Positions 1 to 11,500 of a DNA stretch of 64,000 nt are shown piece after piece. Made by a program: the position numbers and the translations under genes. Source of the stretch: Pelecanus crispus (taxonomy: Eukaryota > Chordata > Aves > Pelecaniformes > Pelecanidae); NCBI RefSeq assembly GCF_030463565.1, contig NC_134649.1:36977044-37041043 (forward strand), given 5' to 3'. The notes under the pieces were generated by a model, which saw only the letters and a program-made list of their open reading frames with translations, did no database searches and was not told where the DNA came from. The stretch's first letter is position 1; each line of letters begins with the position of its first letter.

Positions 1-426
1 GCCAGATGAAGACATAGGCTCAAACATTGGTTTAAACACACATATGCTCTACTGACAGTCTCATGAAATACTTAGACATTCATACAAATTATTTAAATAT
101 TTGTTTCAAATTTGTTTTTCAAATGTGGTGACAAGCATAATATAAACATTCTGGACATGATAACTAGAGATTAACAGAGCAGATATCATGGAAATATCAT
201 AGTGATGAATACTTCATCAACACTATGGAAGAAGGTTTAAGATTTCAGAAAGAATTCAATGGCTTGCATTTCACAAATCATTAAAGGCATACCACATGTA
301 TAAATGTACATTGTTTTAAACTGAGATTATCAAAATTATTGCTACTGCTGTCTAACTACTCATTTATGTAACCAGAGAGTACATACAGATGGAAATACAG
401 AAAAGTTCAAATAAATTTTTAATTAC
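1..426 (-). other. HESX1: HESX1 intron 3 (partial)
   Basis: AT-rich intron that follows the donor of HESX1 coding exon 3 on the minus strand. The final HESX1 exon, which should encode the WFQNRRAK part of the homeodomain recognition helix, was searched for here and is absent, so it lies beyond the left edge. Nothing else was recognised. Confidence 0.8.
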
Positions 427-1348
427 CTGGATCCTGTCTTCATCTAAATCTAATTTGCGAGCTAGCTCTTCTCTAATATCAATGCCAGGGTAGGAGTTCA
501 TTTTAAAAACACTTTCCAAGACTTCAATCTGAGGAGATTAAAACACTTGTTGAATAGTTATCACTACCTTCATAGGAGTAATAAAGAAAATAAATACAAA
601 AACCAGTTTAGTTTGTTCAACAGGAGACTTCCAAGCAGTGTTTGCACAATTCTGATTCCACGCATAAACACAGGTCTACTGAAATTAGCAACATTACTGT
701 TAATTTACACTAGTTTCTGGTTACATTTCTCTCTGCAGAGGTACATCATACTGAATTAGTCAGCTGTTACAGGCTTCTATCAACCTTTCACTCAACTACA
801 TTGTTATTAATTTATTAAATACTAAGAAAATCCCTACCTGGTTTCTAGTGAATGCAGTTCTTGGTCTTCTACCCCTGTACCAGCTCAATTCTCGTTTGAA
901 AGATAGCCTTTCAGTGACTGAAAAGTATTTTTCACATTTCAAAACTCTTTCCTCTTGCACTGGATTACTGTTAACATGAAATAATGGATTTTCATAGCAA
1001 ACAACAGGAATTTGCAGATGAGGATTACTGTCATCACCTAAAACTAGAAAAAGCAAACAAACAAGAGCTTCAATTTACTGGTTTTCAGTAGAAACATGAA
1101 AATGTGTACATTTTTAAAGGAGTAAAGGCTTGACTTACCCAGACTGCTGACTTACCCAAATCGGTGCATGCATCCATCCACGGTCTGTGAGGTTTCACAG
1201 CTGGAATGCCATCTTTTTTCTGCTCCAGTCCCAAAATACTTTCAATGGAAAATGAGCACTGTGTGGTTTTGTTTTCTACAAAACCAGACACTTTCTGAAG
1301 ATTCTGAGACGCTGATGTATTAGCAGCATATAGCGATGTACTTGCCAT
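427..1348 (-). CDS. HESX1: HESX1 homeobox repressor, coding exons 1-3 (3' end off window)
   Basis: Paired-like homeodomain repressor of forebrain and pituitary development (avian name GANF/ANF). Exons on the minus strand: 1156-1348, 838-1037 and 427-528. The junctions keep frame (1-base carry, then phase 0) and give 165 codons. Visible parts: an N-terminal eh1-like motif [11 protein letters not shown] that in this family recruits TLE/Groucho, the basic stretch [18 protein letters not shown] opening the homeodomain at the end of exon 2, and helices 1-2 plus the start of helix 3 in exon 3 (ending DEDRIQ). The start at 1348 was chosen for its strong context (A at -3, G at +4). An in-frame ATG at 1369 would add seven residues and has weaker context. 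The last exon is missing because the window ends. The ordinary GT donors and the family match make the identity secure; only the exact start is open. Confidence 0.95.
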
Positions 1349-1399
1349 GCTTTCACCTTCAGCCAGCATAGCATGTATACTGTACTTGCATTTCTCCAC

Positions 1400-1560
1400 A
1401 AGTCCTCCTTATAGCTATGTTGAAAAGGGGGTTGGATTTGCAACGTCATTAATTAAAATCTTTTATTAGAAAGTTTTAGCATGTCAATGAAAACTGTCCC
1501 ACCAAGAGGCACGAGGAGTTAATTGTTTATTTGTTTGCAAGTAATTAGCAACTAATGGTG
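1400..1560 (-). promoter_or_regulatory. HESX1: HESX1 proximal upstream region with homeodomain-site cluster
   Basis: Directly upstream of the HESX1 start. It contains several TAAT/ATTA cores close together: CATTAATTAA near 1445, GTTAATTG near 1520, GTAATTAG near 1540 and CTAATGG near 1551. On the minus strand a TATA-like CTATAAGG lies near 1406-1413. LIM-homeodomain and OTX-type factors are known to act on the HESX1 promoter in other vertebrates. Assigning these sites to them is inference. A pyrimidine-rich stretch ending in AG at about 1415 could equally be a splice acceptor joining an upstream leader exon. Confidence 0.45.
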
Positions 1561-3557
1561 ACACTAGGGGGGCCACCAAGAGGGACAAAAAGTGTTATCT
1601 CTCCTAACCAGAACATCGACTTAACTTTCTCAAAAGAAGCTGTGCACAAATATAGTATTTCTCTTTTATTTGAAATCATTAATGTATAAAATCAGTTTTT
1701 TTAAAAACTTTATACTCTAATGGACTCCACTTACCTAAACATAGCAGCATGATAGGAAACCAGTCAAGTAATAAGTAATCTCATTTAAGTGAATTTCCTT
1801 CCAAGGAAATTTAAAAAATAATCTCTTAATGCTATTAGGGTAATCCCGATGAAAATGCCTCTGTTTTTTCATATGCATATGTAATGGTGAACGTGGTCAA
1901 TAAAACAACAATAGCTTTTGGCATAAGGCACTGTGCAGTGGGTTGGCAATGTTGTCAAAGCTCAGTGTAATTGCCTTCCAAGTGCCTGGATTAGTTAACA
2001 GGAACAGTTGCACCAACTATTTTAAATAATTCATGCATTCATTTTTCTTATTAAAATAACTTCATTGCAGCTTTTTTGAAACATACCGTATGTGAAATTT
2101 CTTGATCATTCTTTACAACATAAAAACAAAACTTGAAGTAATAGAAGCAGTACACTCAAATTTACTGATTTAAAAACATCCTTTTACTGCTAGATATTCC
2201 TCTCTTCTTGTAGGTTTATAACCAATAGAAATTTGTTAAAATCCTACAGACCGAACACTTAAAATGACCAAAAATGATGAGTAATGGGGAGAAAGGAGGT
2301 AAAGGTTTTGCAATGAAGTTCAAGGTTTGAAAAAAGAATTCTGTTTTCATTCATTATAAAGAAAGTACCGACTATAATATTTTTATATTCAAGGTCATTC
2401 GTCAGCCACACAGCAGTTTACATGTCACATGTCCAAAACCAGCTTTTGGTTCAGAATAACCTCTCTACAGAGATTCCTCCTTTTCTTATTTTGCACAAAG
2501 CTTTATTTTAGAACATGCAAAAATGAAAACAGTATTTTAATTTCAGGATGCAAAAGTTACGCCTCTTAAATAAAGTTTCTCGTTTGGAGCACACGATGTA
2601 GGAGTACATGCGCACATAGGACTGTGTGCTTTTAGAGGAAAAACCTGGCCCTCTTTTTTCTTGGCTTACCGTTTTTTCTCACAAGTAGTTTATTCTGTGT
2701 AATCAGTCACAGTCGCATGGCTAACAACTAATATTAAGGAAATAGACAGTACTTCCCGTTTGATTTTCTGTGCATTTGTAAACAACCCAAGACTAATGTG
2801 CAGGAATAGACAGAAGCAGGACAACTGCTAAAGAAATGGCACAGTCTAGAATTGACAATACTGTGCTGAGGGAGAGAGATTCTACAGAGAAAAATGGAAT
2901 CCACATGTGGCTTTATATCAGAAAGATGTTCAGCTGAAGAACATTGACTTACTGGACTGACTTTGTGTTGTGCAGTGAGATTGTTGTCAAACCAAACTAT
3001 CAAAAAGAGTGACAATTCAAGAAGCAATCTTACCAAGGACACCTTATCAGCATGTATCAATGGATCTTGAAGTGGCATCAATGTAACTGCAATGACCACC
3101 TGGAAGTTAAGTTCTAACCATCATTTAACAGCTTCAGCAACCACAAAGTGTAGACACAGAAAAAAGCCATAAGGACCTATGTATGAAACCACTGCTTGCT
3201 AGAATATTTGGTGAACTAGAGGTCAGTGGGAAGCAGTGTTAAGCAAGGGCCTTACAGCCCTTTAATGTTTCAGCACAGCTGTTCCCAACAAGGCAACCTA
3301 TGACCAAAGAGGTGAAAAACATGATCACTGATAGAGAGACAGCCTCTTGAATCCAGAAACTGTGGACTTCAATAATACAAAAAAGCTCTTAACGATTACA
3401 ATATAAATAGCTAGTTTCCAAATACAGCCCACTATTTTTTTAAAAGAACTTAAAAATACCAACACAAGCGCTGATACAAAACACATTTCAGAAAATATTT
3501 ATTCCTCCTGGATGAACATGAATGAAATTAACCTGAGCCACACAGCTGAGACTCAGA

Positions 3558-3575
3558 TTACCGCATATGCGGTAA
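3558..3575. repeat. 18-bp perfect palindrome
   Basis: The sequence TTACCGCATATGCGGTAA reads the same on both strands. It has two CpG dinucleotides in otherwise CpG-poor surroundings. No function is known to me. Confidence 0.8.
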
Positions 3576-4354
3576 GTCAAGTCCCGAAGTGGTAAATACC
3601 TTCGTAGGTGTCCTCTTCAGGAAGCTATCAAGGACTATCAATATAGACAGGCATATGTGGTGGTAAGAGGCATTTATAACAGGCACATATCTTCCCAAAT
3701 CTAACCATTAAGTTAACCAAGTAATTATAACTTAACATTTGGTCTCTCTGAGATTGTGGAAGATGGAAAACAACTTTCTCAGGGTAGTCTGCTTTTAACT
3801 CCTGGTTGGAAATACTCATTCTTTCAGGGTTTTTTAATGACTTTTCAGGGAAAAGAGATCATGGTAGCTGTCAAAGAATTTTCTTAAAATAGGCCAAAAC
3901 CAGTTAACTCGTTCTCTAGGCACAGGTCAGAAGCTCATCAAATACCGCCATCTGGTGTCGAGGCTTGCCCAGCTATGAAGTTCGTTCAGCAATGTTATCT
4001 GAGTAAGAAACTGCGTTATTATTAAAATAATCATGTTACATTCATTTGCTCAATGTTGAATTAAATCAGAGCTGGACACTGAGATGCGGTCATTCAAACA
4101 TATCAACACTCTTGTTTTTAAAGAGTCCATGGCTGCAACTGCATATAGGACCAGGAAGTACCAATTCAGAAGTTCACAAGGTAGATGCTCACACTATGCT
4201 CTCTAATTTCTGAGAAATTCCGTGAAATTGAAATACCATATATCTAAGAGACCTTTATAATGTTAATGCAGCTCCACATAACTTTATAAAAATTTCACAA
4301 GAAAAGAGAACTTATTCTAAAGATAAGAGGTCTGCATTATACCAGAATTCCATT

Positions 4355-4487
4355 ATATCCCTGGATCTGTTCAAGGTCAGCTTGTATGGGCTTTGAGCAA
4401 CCTCATCCAGTGAAAGATGTCCCAAGGGGGCATTGGAACAAGATGATCTTCAAAGGCCCCTTCCAACCCAAACCATTCTATGATTCT
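4355..4487 (+). mobile_element. CR1 LINE, 5'-truncated 3' end
   Basis: Matches the avian CR1 3' UTR by pattern: a CCCTGGATCTGTTCAAGG start, then TTGGAACAAGATGATCTTCA, then CCTTCCAACCCAAACCATTC and a terminal ATTCTATGATTCT. Only about 130 bp of the 3' end remains and it is diverged, so it is a dead copy. This tail type is the main sign that the host is a bird. Confidence 0.9.
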
Positions 4488-5696
4488 AAACCAACATATA
4501 TGTAGAGATAAATCTACTGGAAAGTCTGGCTGAAGGTCTAGCATTCAAATGTTGCTAGACTTCTTTGAACAGAAGCTTGCTTAGTTGTACAAGAAAGCTA
4601 TTTGTTATCAAGATAAACAGTCAACAAACCTTTCCATAATAAATGAGGATGAAAATATATTTTCTACAAGGCAGAAAACTTAAAAGTTTTAGATCTAAGA
4701 ATACCTGATAGTAAAGAACCAGATTAAATTTCTAGGAATTCCCAGTGAAAGTGTAAATAGACTTTAAGCCTTCACTCAAAAATTAAATTTCATTATTTTG
4801 GCCCATTAGAAGTGAACAACACTTCCCTTGCAACCCATATGAAATTACCTATAGAGTTTTAGCTAAATACCATTGTAGGGGCAATTAAAGCAACACAACA
4901 AACATTAAGTTGAGAATCCTAAGTAATCAATAATAGGAGAAATCAATGCTCCTTGGATATGCAAATCCAATCCTCTTACAGCATCACATACTTGATGAGG
5001 CAGCAAAGTAATCTCCCTTCCAGATTTTGCACCACTGTTTTTTGCCCAGGGACAGTAGAGTTCATCTGTTTACTAGATGAAGCTGTTGTTCTTTAGAGAT
5101 GTCAGGCCTCTAAGGACCTTGTTTATACCAGCTGAAGAGACCACACCAAGAGTTCTTGGTGGCTTTGGTCTGAAACACCAATGCTTACTGTTGCTACCTT
5201 TTGCCATTGTCACTCATTGCTGCTCCACTGCCAGGTCACCTTTCACAATAGCCTGTGCAATCCTTTCAGCTTTTTAAAAAGGTATAAATAGTATATATAA
5301 TCTTTCTTGATTACTTATCACACTCAAAAAAATTGCCTTTCATCTCACCTTTACCACAGCTTCTCCACCCAACCGCACCAGTGTTTCACCGCCTCAGATA
5401 CTATGCTGCATGTAGCTACCTTTCAAATATGTTTTCAACATGATGAACAAAGATTATATTCAAAGTCAACTTCAAAACTCAAAAGCTTTTTTTTTAGGTA
5501 AGAAACCTCAAAACTGTTAACACCAATTTTCGCAAAACAATGCTAAAAGCAGTTAGCTATTTCTTGGCTGAGTAAAAGCTATTTTGACCCAGGGAGATTA
5601 AGTGAACACATAAATTCAAGGTAAATCCAAGGGTGGCACTAGGAAAAGTCTGAGAAACAGTGTGTTAAACAGTGTGTAACATGCAAATAAACCTAC

Positions 5697-5799
5697 CTTA
5701 TCCAGACAGCTACTTTCCCGGTCCATCAGAGGCAAAATGTTCTCTCCATTAGGGGACTCATCTGGAATCCTCTGGAAGACCCGTTGGCTGCTCTTCTCC
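5697..5799 (-). other. HESX1: Candidate distal 5' exon of HESX1 / divergent transcript
   Basis: On the minus strand a 103-bp segment is bounded by an acceptor (CTATGTAAACAG, with a CTAAC branch-like site upstream) and a good donor (AAG|GTAGGT). One frame is open throughout and reads EKSSQRVFQRIPDESPNGEN then ILPLMDRESSCLDK. I recognise no family in it. It lies between the HESX1 coding exons and the CpG island. Human HESX1 is annotated, as I recall, with upstream noncoding exons reaching toward APPL1, so this may be the bird counterpart. Joined to an acceptor at about 1415 the frame would soon hit a stop, so a noncoding leader is more likely than an N-terminal extension. Confidence 0.4.
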
Positions 5800-7559
5800 C
5801 TGTTTACATAGTGCTAAGTGTTAGTTCCCTATGTTTTTAAGGCCTCTTAGTAAGTATTTTGCAGAAAGAATAAAAAAAAACCCCAAGAACCACAAATCCA
5901 CAACCCCAAACAAACAAAGAAATAAATCACACGCTAACAAAAAGCCTATCAAAAAGTGTAACACTAAACCCACACTTATTAGAGGGTTCAGAGGGATTCT
6001 TCAATTCATTACTATCGAATCTCATCTGTTGCTGTCAAATTTGTATTGCAAATAAAACTTTTGGATGCCTTGTAACATTTGTAAAAAATGTACACAAAAG
6101 GAAGGCTAGTAATATCTTAGAGAATGTTTCAACATAAGGGATCTATTTAAAAAGCTGACTACTAATTCAAAGAAGCCCTACTTTGGTATACTACAAAATT
6201 ATTAGAAAGGCCCCCCTCTTGCTACTAAAGCAAACTGAATCGCCAAGATCAACAGAAACAAGACACATGTTTATGCTACGTGCCAGCATATACCAAAGCA
6301 TATTTCTACATGTTAAAGATGTTTGTTAGCATTTTGCTTTTTCTTCTACAAAACATTTAATTCCCAAAGAGCTGTTCTCTACTCATAGCAGCTCAATAAT
6401 TTTTATTCCCTTCTGTCACTTACAGCTGTAAATATACAAAGCTAAAAACAATTCTCTTTAAAATTACTACCTTCCTGAATTCTACTAGGAAAATGCATCT
6501 TACAGTACAAAACAGAGAGCATTTCTTACAGAAGACCGCTGTAAAACTTAGTCACAAGTTAACTGATCTCAAAACCAGAAAGCTATGCACATATATAGAG
6601 GTCATTAACCAATGCTAGCATTCTGTCACATAATGATTACAGACACAAGACTTAGTCTTTAAAATCCCTTGTAAGATAACTCTGTATTATAACCCTCATA
6701 TGACAGGGAAAAAGAGAAGTGTTGTGACTTGCTTCTGTCAGGTGCGTCACCAGCTGAGCTGGTAAATGAACTGACTGAACCCAGCTGCAACTTTGAGATT
6801 TCCTCACCACTCCCTACAAAAAATCCCCTACCTCAAAAGTATTTAATTTTTTGTACTTTAATACCAGCCTTTTCCTTTATCTGCTTTTAAAGGTAAAACA
6901 TGCTCTGATACAACATAAAGAAAGGTCTCCATAGCAAGACTGCACAATGGTTAATCATTTGCTCTGCTGGATGACTTTGTGTACTTTCTAATCTAGTTTT
7001 ATATTAAGTTCACCTGGCCCTAAAATGGCAAAGCCAGCAAGGAAATAGCCTTTTTTTTTTTAACTGTAATAATGAATGTATCTAAAAAGTTACCGATCAT
7101 CTATTAAAATGCAGAAATGAAGTATCAAGTAATACCAGAGCTGAACCAGTTTGCCAATTCAAATACGCTGTACAATTTGGTTTTGCTTTTTTTTAGTTTT
7201 AAGAGTGAGAATTTCACGCAGCCTCTTGTTTGACACATAGTATTTTTTAATCTGTTTTTAAATGGAAATTCAGATGGATATTCTCGATTAGCAGTTTGTA
7301 CGTACTTAGTGCCTCCTAAGAGACCCACAAAAGCAAAAGATGCTTCCCTCGTGACAGGGACACAACAGCCTTAGTCCCACTAAGGTTTTGAATTGTAAGA
7401 ATTGTCTAACTGTGACGGCAACAGCCAGAACAAAGCCACGCAGGCTTAGGAAGCCATACTGATTTGTAACACAGCGCACAGAACTGCAAACGCAAAAAGA
7501 AAAGGGGGGGGGGGGGGGGGAGTTTGCTTGCTTTTTCCCCAGTAACTTCACTTCACAAC
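5800..7559. other. Sequence between candidate exon and CpG island
   Basis: No gene recognised. It carries A-rich and T-rich short tracts (for example near 5871 and 7051) and a 17-base G run at 7504-7520 just outside the island. If the divergent transcript is real this is its first intron. Confidence 0.5.
7504..7520 (+). repeat. Poly(G) tract, 17 bases
   Basis: An uninterrupted run of 17 G on the plus strand at the edge of the CpG island. It could form a G-quadruplex and is a likely site of length error in sequencing or assembly. Confidence 0.9.
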
Positions 7560-8580
7560 CGCCATCTGTTCACAGCACCCCTGGACAGACACCTCGGCAC
7601 GGAAACGTCCCCGTCTCCGCTGCCCACTCACCTCCCCGAAATGGGGGCGGCCCGACGCAGCGGGTGGCGGGGCGCTCTCCCGAGAAGCGGGAGCCGACCC
7701 GACCGCCACAAGGTCCCTCTCCTCCCTTCCTCATTTTACTGAGGGAAGGAGGCGGAGGGCGCCGCCGGCTCGGTGGGGCGCGCGCGCCCCCGCCTCCCTG
7801 AGGGGTAGGGGGGGCGGGGGGCGCCGAGCCGCCGCGCGCGCCCCTCCCGCCAGGCGCCGCCGAGCGGGAACAGAGGAGCAGAGCCGCGCGCCCACGCAGA
7901 GGCGCGACGCGCCTCACGGCGCCAACAGCCCCACGCGCGCGTGTAGGCAAACAGATGGCGCCACTGACCAATAACGAGCCGGGCAGGCTGGGTGGAAAAA
8001 CCAATAGAAAGGCCAAGCGGGCAGCGGGGGAGGGGGGGGGCGGGACATCCGGCGCGAGGCGGGGCGGGGGCGCCCGTGTTGTGACTGGAGGGAGGGGGAG
8101 GGGTCCGGCCAGCCGGCGCGCGTTGGGCTGCGGTCGCTGCAGCGGCGCAGAGTCAGCCCCGGCGGCCGCCATGCCCGGCATCGACAAGCTCCCCATCGAG
8201 GAGACGCTGGAAGACAGCCCCCAGGTAGGAGAGGCGAGGCGCAGGCCGGGGGGTGTAGGCCAGACGGGGCCCAACCCGTGGGCGCCGGGCCTAGCGCTCA
8301 TCCCCTCTCGCTCCCCCCCGCCGTATTCCCTCAGGGGGACGTCGGAGAGCCGCGGCGGCGGCCGGGGAGAGCCTCCCCGGCAGCGGGGCAGGGAGGCTGC
8401 CCGCATGGCCGGGTGCCTTCCTGTCCTCCTCGCCCGCGTGGCGTGGCGGGGGCTTGGGGCTAGCAGCGGCGGCTCTGGGGCCACCGGCCTCGGCGGAGCC
8501 CCCGCAGGGGGCTGCCCCGGCGCCTCCCGCCCGCTCGCAGCGCCGCGTCTTCTCGGGTGTCCCGCGGGCTGATGAGCTGT
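7560..8580. promoter_or_regulatory. CpG island, probable bidirectional HESX1/APPL1 promoter
   Basis: A sharp rise in GC and CpG content, with strings such as GCGCGCGC and GGGGCGGGG (GC boxes), covers the APPL1 first exon and its upstream flank. Two CCAAT boxes lie at about 7966 (ACCAAT) and 8000 (ACCAAT), roughly 170-205 bp before the APPL1 ATG. No TATA box was seen. On the minus strand a consensus donor, GGGGAG|GTGAGT, falls at 7632, so a leftward first exon could end there. Long open frames across the island in several phases result from its low stop-codon frequency and are not genes. Confidence 0.8.
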
Positions 8581-11500
8581 TGTTTATAAAGCAGCCAGAT
8601 CGGTAACAATTTTCCAGAGGTTCTGTGCTTCAGCACTGGGCGTCAGGGTAGTAGCTTGCACTGACTCCCTTACATCCCCACCCCCGCATTTACAGTCATG
8701 ACTTATTTTGGGGACCTCGCGTTGACAAAACCCGCCTTCGCTTCTCAAGACGTTTTTTCTTATCTTTGCGTTTTACTAAAAACGCATTAAGCTTTAATAG
8801 ATATGTATGAAAAGCAGTTACTGGATGAGGTTATCGTGGTGGTTGTTAATGCTGTGAGTAGGTGGGAAACACGAGGTGCTGAGAGGCCTTTAATTGCTCT
8901 GATATCTTCATTTCCATTTGTGCTGCTTGACCTTTGTGAGTGATGCCATATATATTGCATTGGCGTTTCTTTCATACTGCGATTAAGCAGGAGATGCTTT
9001 ATTCAGTTGCGCTGGTTTCTCTTGCTGGCAGCAACAACAGGAAGTACTATGTACTGCTCTTCCTAGATGCGAAAAAAGTTTACGATATATTTTCTTTTAT
9101 TGCCGCCTTTTGAATTAAGATCCTGGTTTTGCTGCATTGTTTATGCAGATGAGCAAGACTTCCTATATTGCAATAGCATATGCATTGGTAGTTTTGATTC
9201 CTCAATTTCAAGAGAAATTTTCACTTGCTTAATAGGGAATTTTAACCCCTAAAGTGACAACCATTTTAATAAATCTACATCGAGTGGAAGGGCAACTTAG
9301 ACAAGGCAACAGAAGAAGGCCGTGCAGAAAGCGTGTCATTGCTTGCCAAAGGACAGTGCCCCATATAGCTCCAGTACTAGATGATAGGTGAGATCTAGCC
9401 TGTAGTATGGTCTCTGGCCCAGAGTCTAAGCCTGATGTACTCATGAAGACGAAAAAATTTTGAAAGTATTATAGTAATTTAACAAAATTACCTCTTGAAG
9501 GTCTGTTCTCAGTCTATGGAAGTAAGAACTATCCATATTTATAGGAAATGTAAAATGTGAGATAAACTTAGGATCCCTAAAAAGTGGGATGTAGGGTTTT
9601 TTTTTCCAAGCACTTAAGACTGGTATGTCATTTGGGAAGCACATGCAAAAAAGTTACATATTGGAACGTAATTGTAAATTCCAGAATCTTTCATTTGAGG
9701 TTATTTGTGATACAGACTAGCAAAGCCTAACTCAGCCCAATGAGTTTGACGTGCTTAAACTATTAGATTTGCCAATATCTTCTTCTGTTTTAGGTATGAA
9801 ATTTTACATCTTTCAGTCAGCCTAATATTTCACGTGGATTCTGGCTAACCACCTCTTAGAAGAACATAACTAGGACTCTGTAGTCTTCTGTTACATTAGT
9901 TCATTTCTGTTGTTTTGAAATCAGTGTAATGAAAATGGCAGCAAATGTTGCTTGAAGAAAGAAGAAACCTTGCTTTCTTTAGGAGTTGCCACAACTTTCC
10001 AATTGATGTGTTCATGCTGTAATATTGAAAAAGATCATCAGCCTAGTGCTGAACTATGGACTGGAGTTTTGCACCTTTAGATGTGTTTTGGACACTAACT
10101 TTAGGCATATAAACTTCTTATCAAACTTATTCTGCATCTGAGGGAAGGAAAGGCTTTTCTAAAATGGCAAAACGCATTCATTTCCTTTTGTCGCAGGATA
10201 AAAATCTAACCACTGTGTTTTTAGATGTAAACCAAACGCCAAGTTTACATTGTCTTTTGCTGTGCAAACTAGTGCAATTTAAATATTAACTTAGGACATA
10301 CATTACACACATACTCAGTGGTTTTTTTTATATATATATATTTTTAGAGAGAGCTTCTGCTCAGACTTATTTGCATTCCCGAGGTATTGCACAATAAAAA
10401 AGCCAAGAGACTTGATAGTACAGGCTCTATCTTGTGTCACTTACACTACCGTACATATGATGACGTAGAATGCTTAACTTCACTGACTTCTAACTAGGTG
10501 GTTTCTTTGTGTAGCTTATCACTGGTAGTTTCTAGTGTACCTGCTCGTATATATGGGATGAAGGCATCTTAAAGAACATGCAAAATGATGCAAAGTTTTA
10601 CTAGAAACATGAGTAAATGATTCCTCCAATTTTTTGCTAGGCAATAGTCTGCCATAACTTATTTACAGTTTCAGGTTATTTTCTTTCCATCAGTGTCATA
10701 CAATGTCAATTTGAAGTCTGGACATCAGTAACTGATATTTTTCCAATAAAACATAGAAATGCCTTTATTCTACAGTGTTTGCTTTTAAAGAGTAAGCATA
10801 ATCCAGAAACCTTAAATGATATTTCTTTAAAATTTCAAGTTCAGGTTTATTTATGTTCAGATTTAAAGGTCATGAGTATATAATTCAGTGGTTATGGTAC
10901 TATGTAATTTTTTTCTTTTGCATTCTTTCATGTACGTCTCCTTTAATGGGAGAGTCACAGTTATTAGGATGACACATGTTGCCACACCTGGCAAACATCT
11001 GAGTTCTCCAACTCTTTCCTCCTCCACCCCCCTTTTCCGCTTGGATCATAAACTAGAACCACCATTAAAGTGATTTTTTTTGTGTTGATGATGCTGTTTG
11101 ATTGTTTTTTTTTTTTAATGTAAGTATCTTGTAGGCATTATATGGTATGAGCATACTTGTGAGACAACCAGCCATCTAATTCAAATTAAATAAAAGAATT
11201 TCATGTCAAAAGAATGGTCAAATAATATACTTCATACAGGTTTAATATGTACTCCTTGATTATCATTGAAAGCAGAAAATCAGAAAAGTAGCTGAAAAAG
11301 ACATCCATGCTTCAAGGGGAGATAGACTAAAGTCTAAGTCATTTCAAGACAAGTCTTTGACATATAGCAAGAACTCCTAATGATAAATCCCCCACAATTC
11401 ATATGCAGTGCGATCCAGTGCTTTTTGCTAATCTCATCAGAGAGGTTTCCCTGACGTCCAGACTTGTGTCAGTCTTCCATTCTTTTCCCAGGTTCCATAA

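Larger units (their letters stand above)
1561..5696. other. Gene-poor stretch upstream of HESX1
   Basis: About 4.1 kb of AT-rich sequence. If the distal HESX1 exon at 5697-5799 is real, this is a HESX1 5' intron; otherwise it is intergenic. It holds a CR1 fragment at 4355-4487 and an 18-bp palindrome at 3558-3575. Short open frames here have no recognisable family or splice context. Confidence 0.6.

Noticed and set aside
5077-5501. Two consecutive short plus-strand open frames
   Set aside because: No splice context, no recognisable protein, normal AT-rich composition.
7570-8484. Long minus-strand open frame (about 300 codons) across the CpG island
   Set aside because: Low-complexity Pro/Arg/Ala/Gly translation that follows from GC-rich DNA; it overlaps APPL1 exon 1 and shows no family features.
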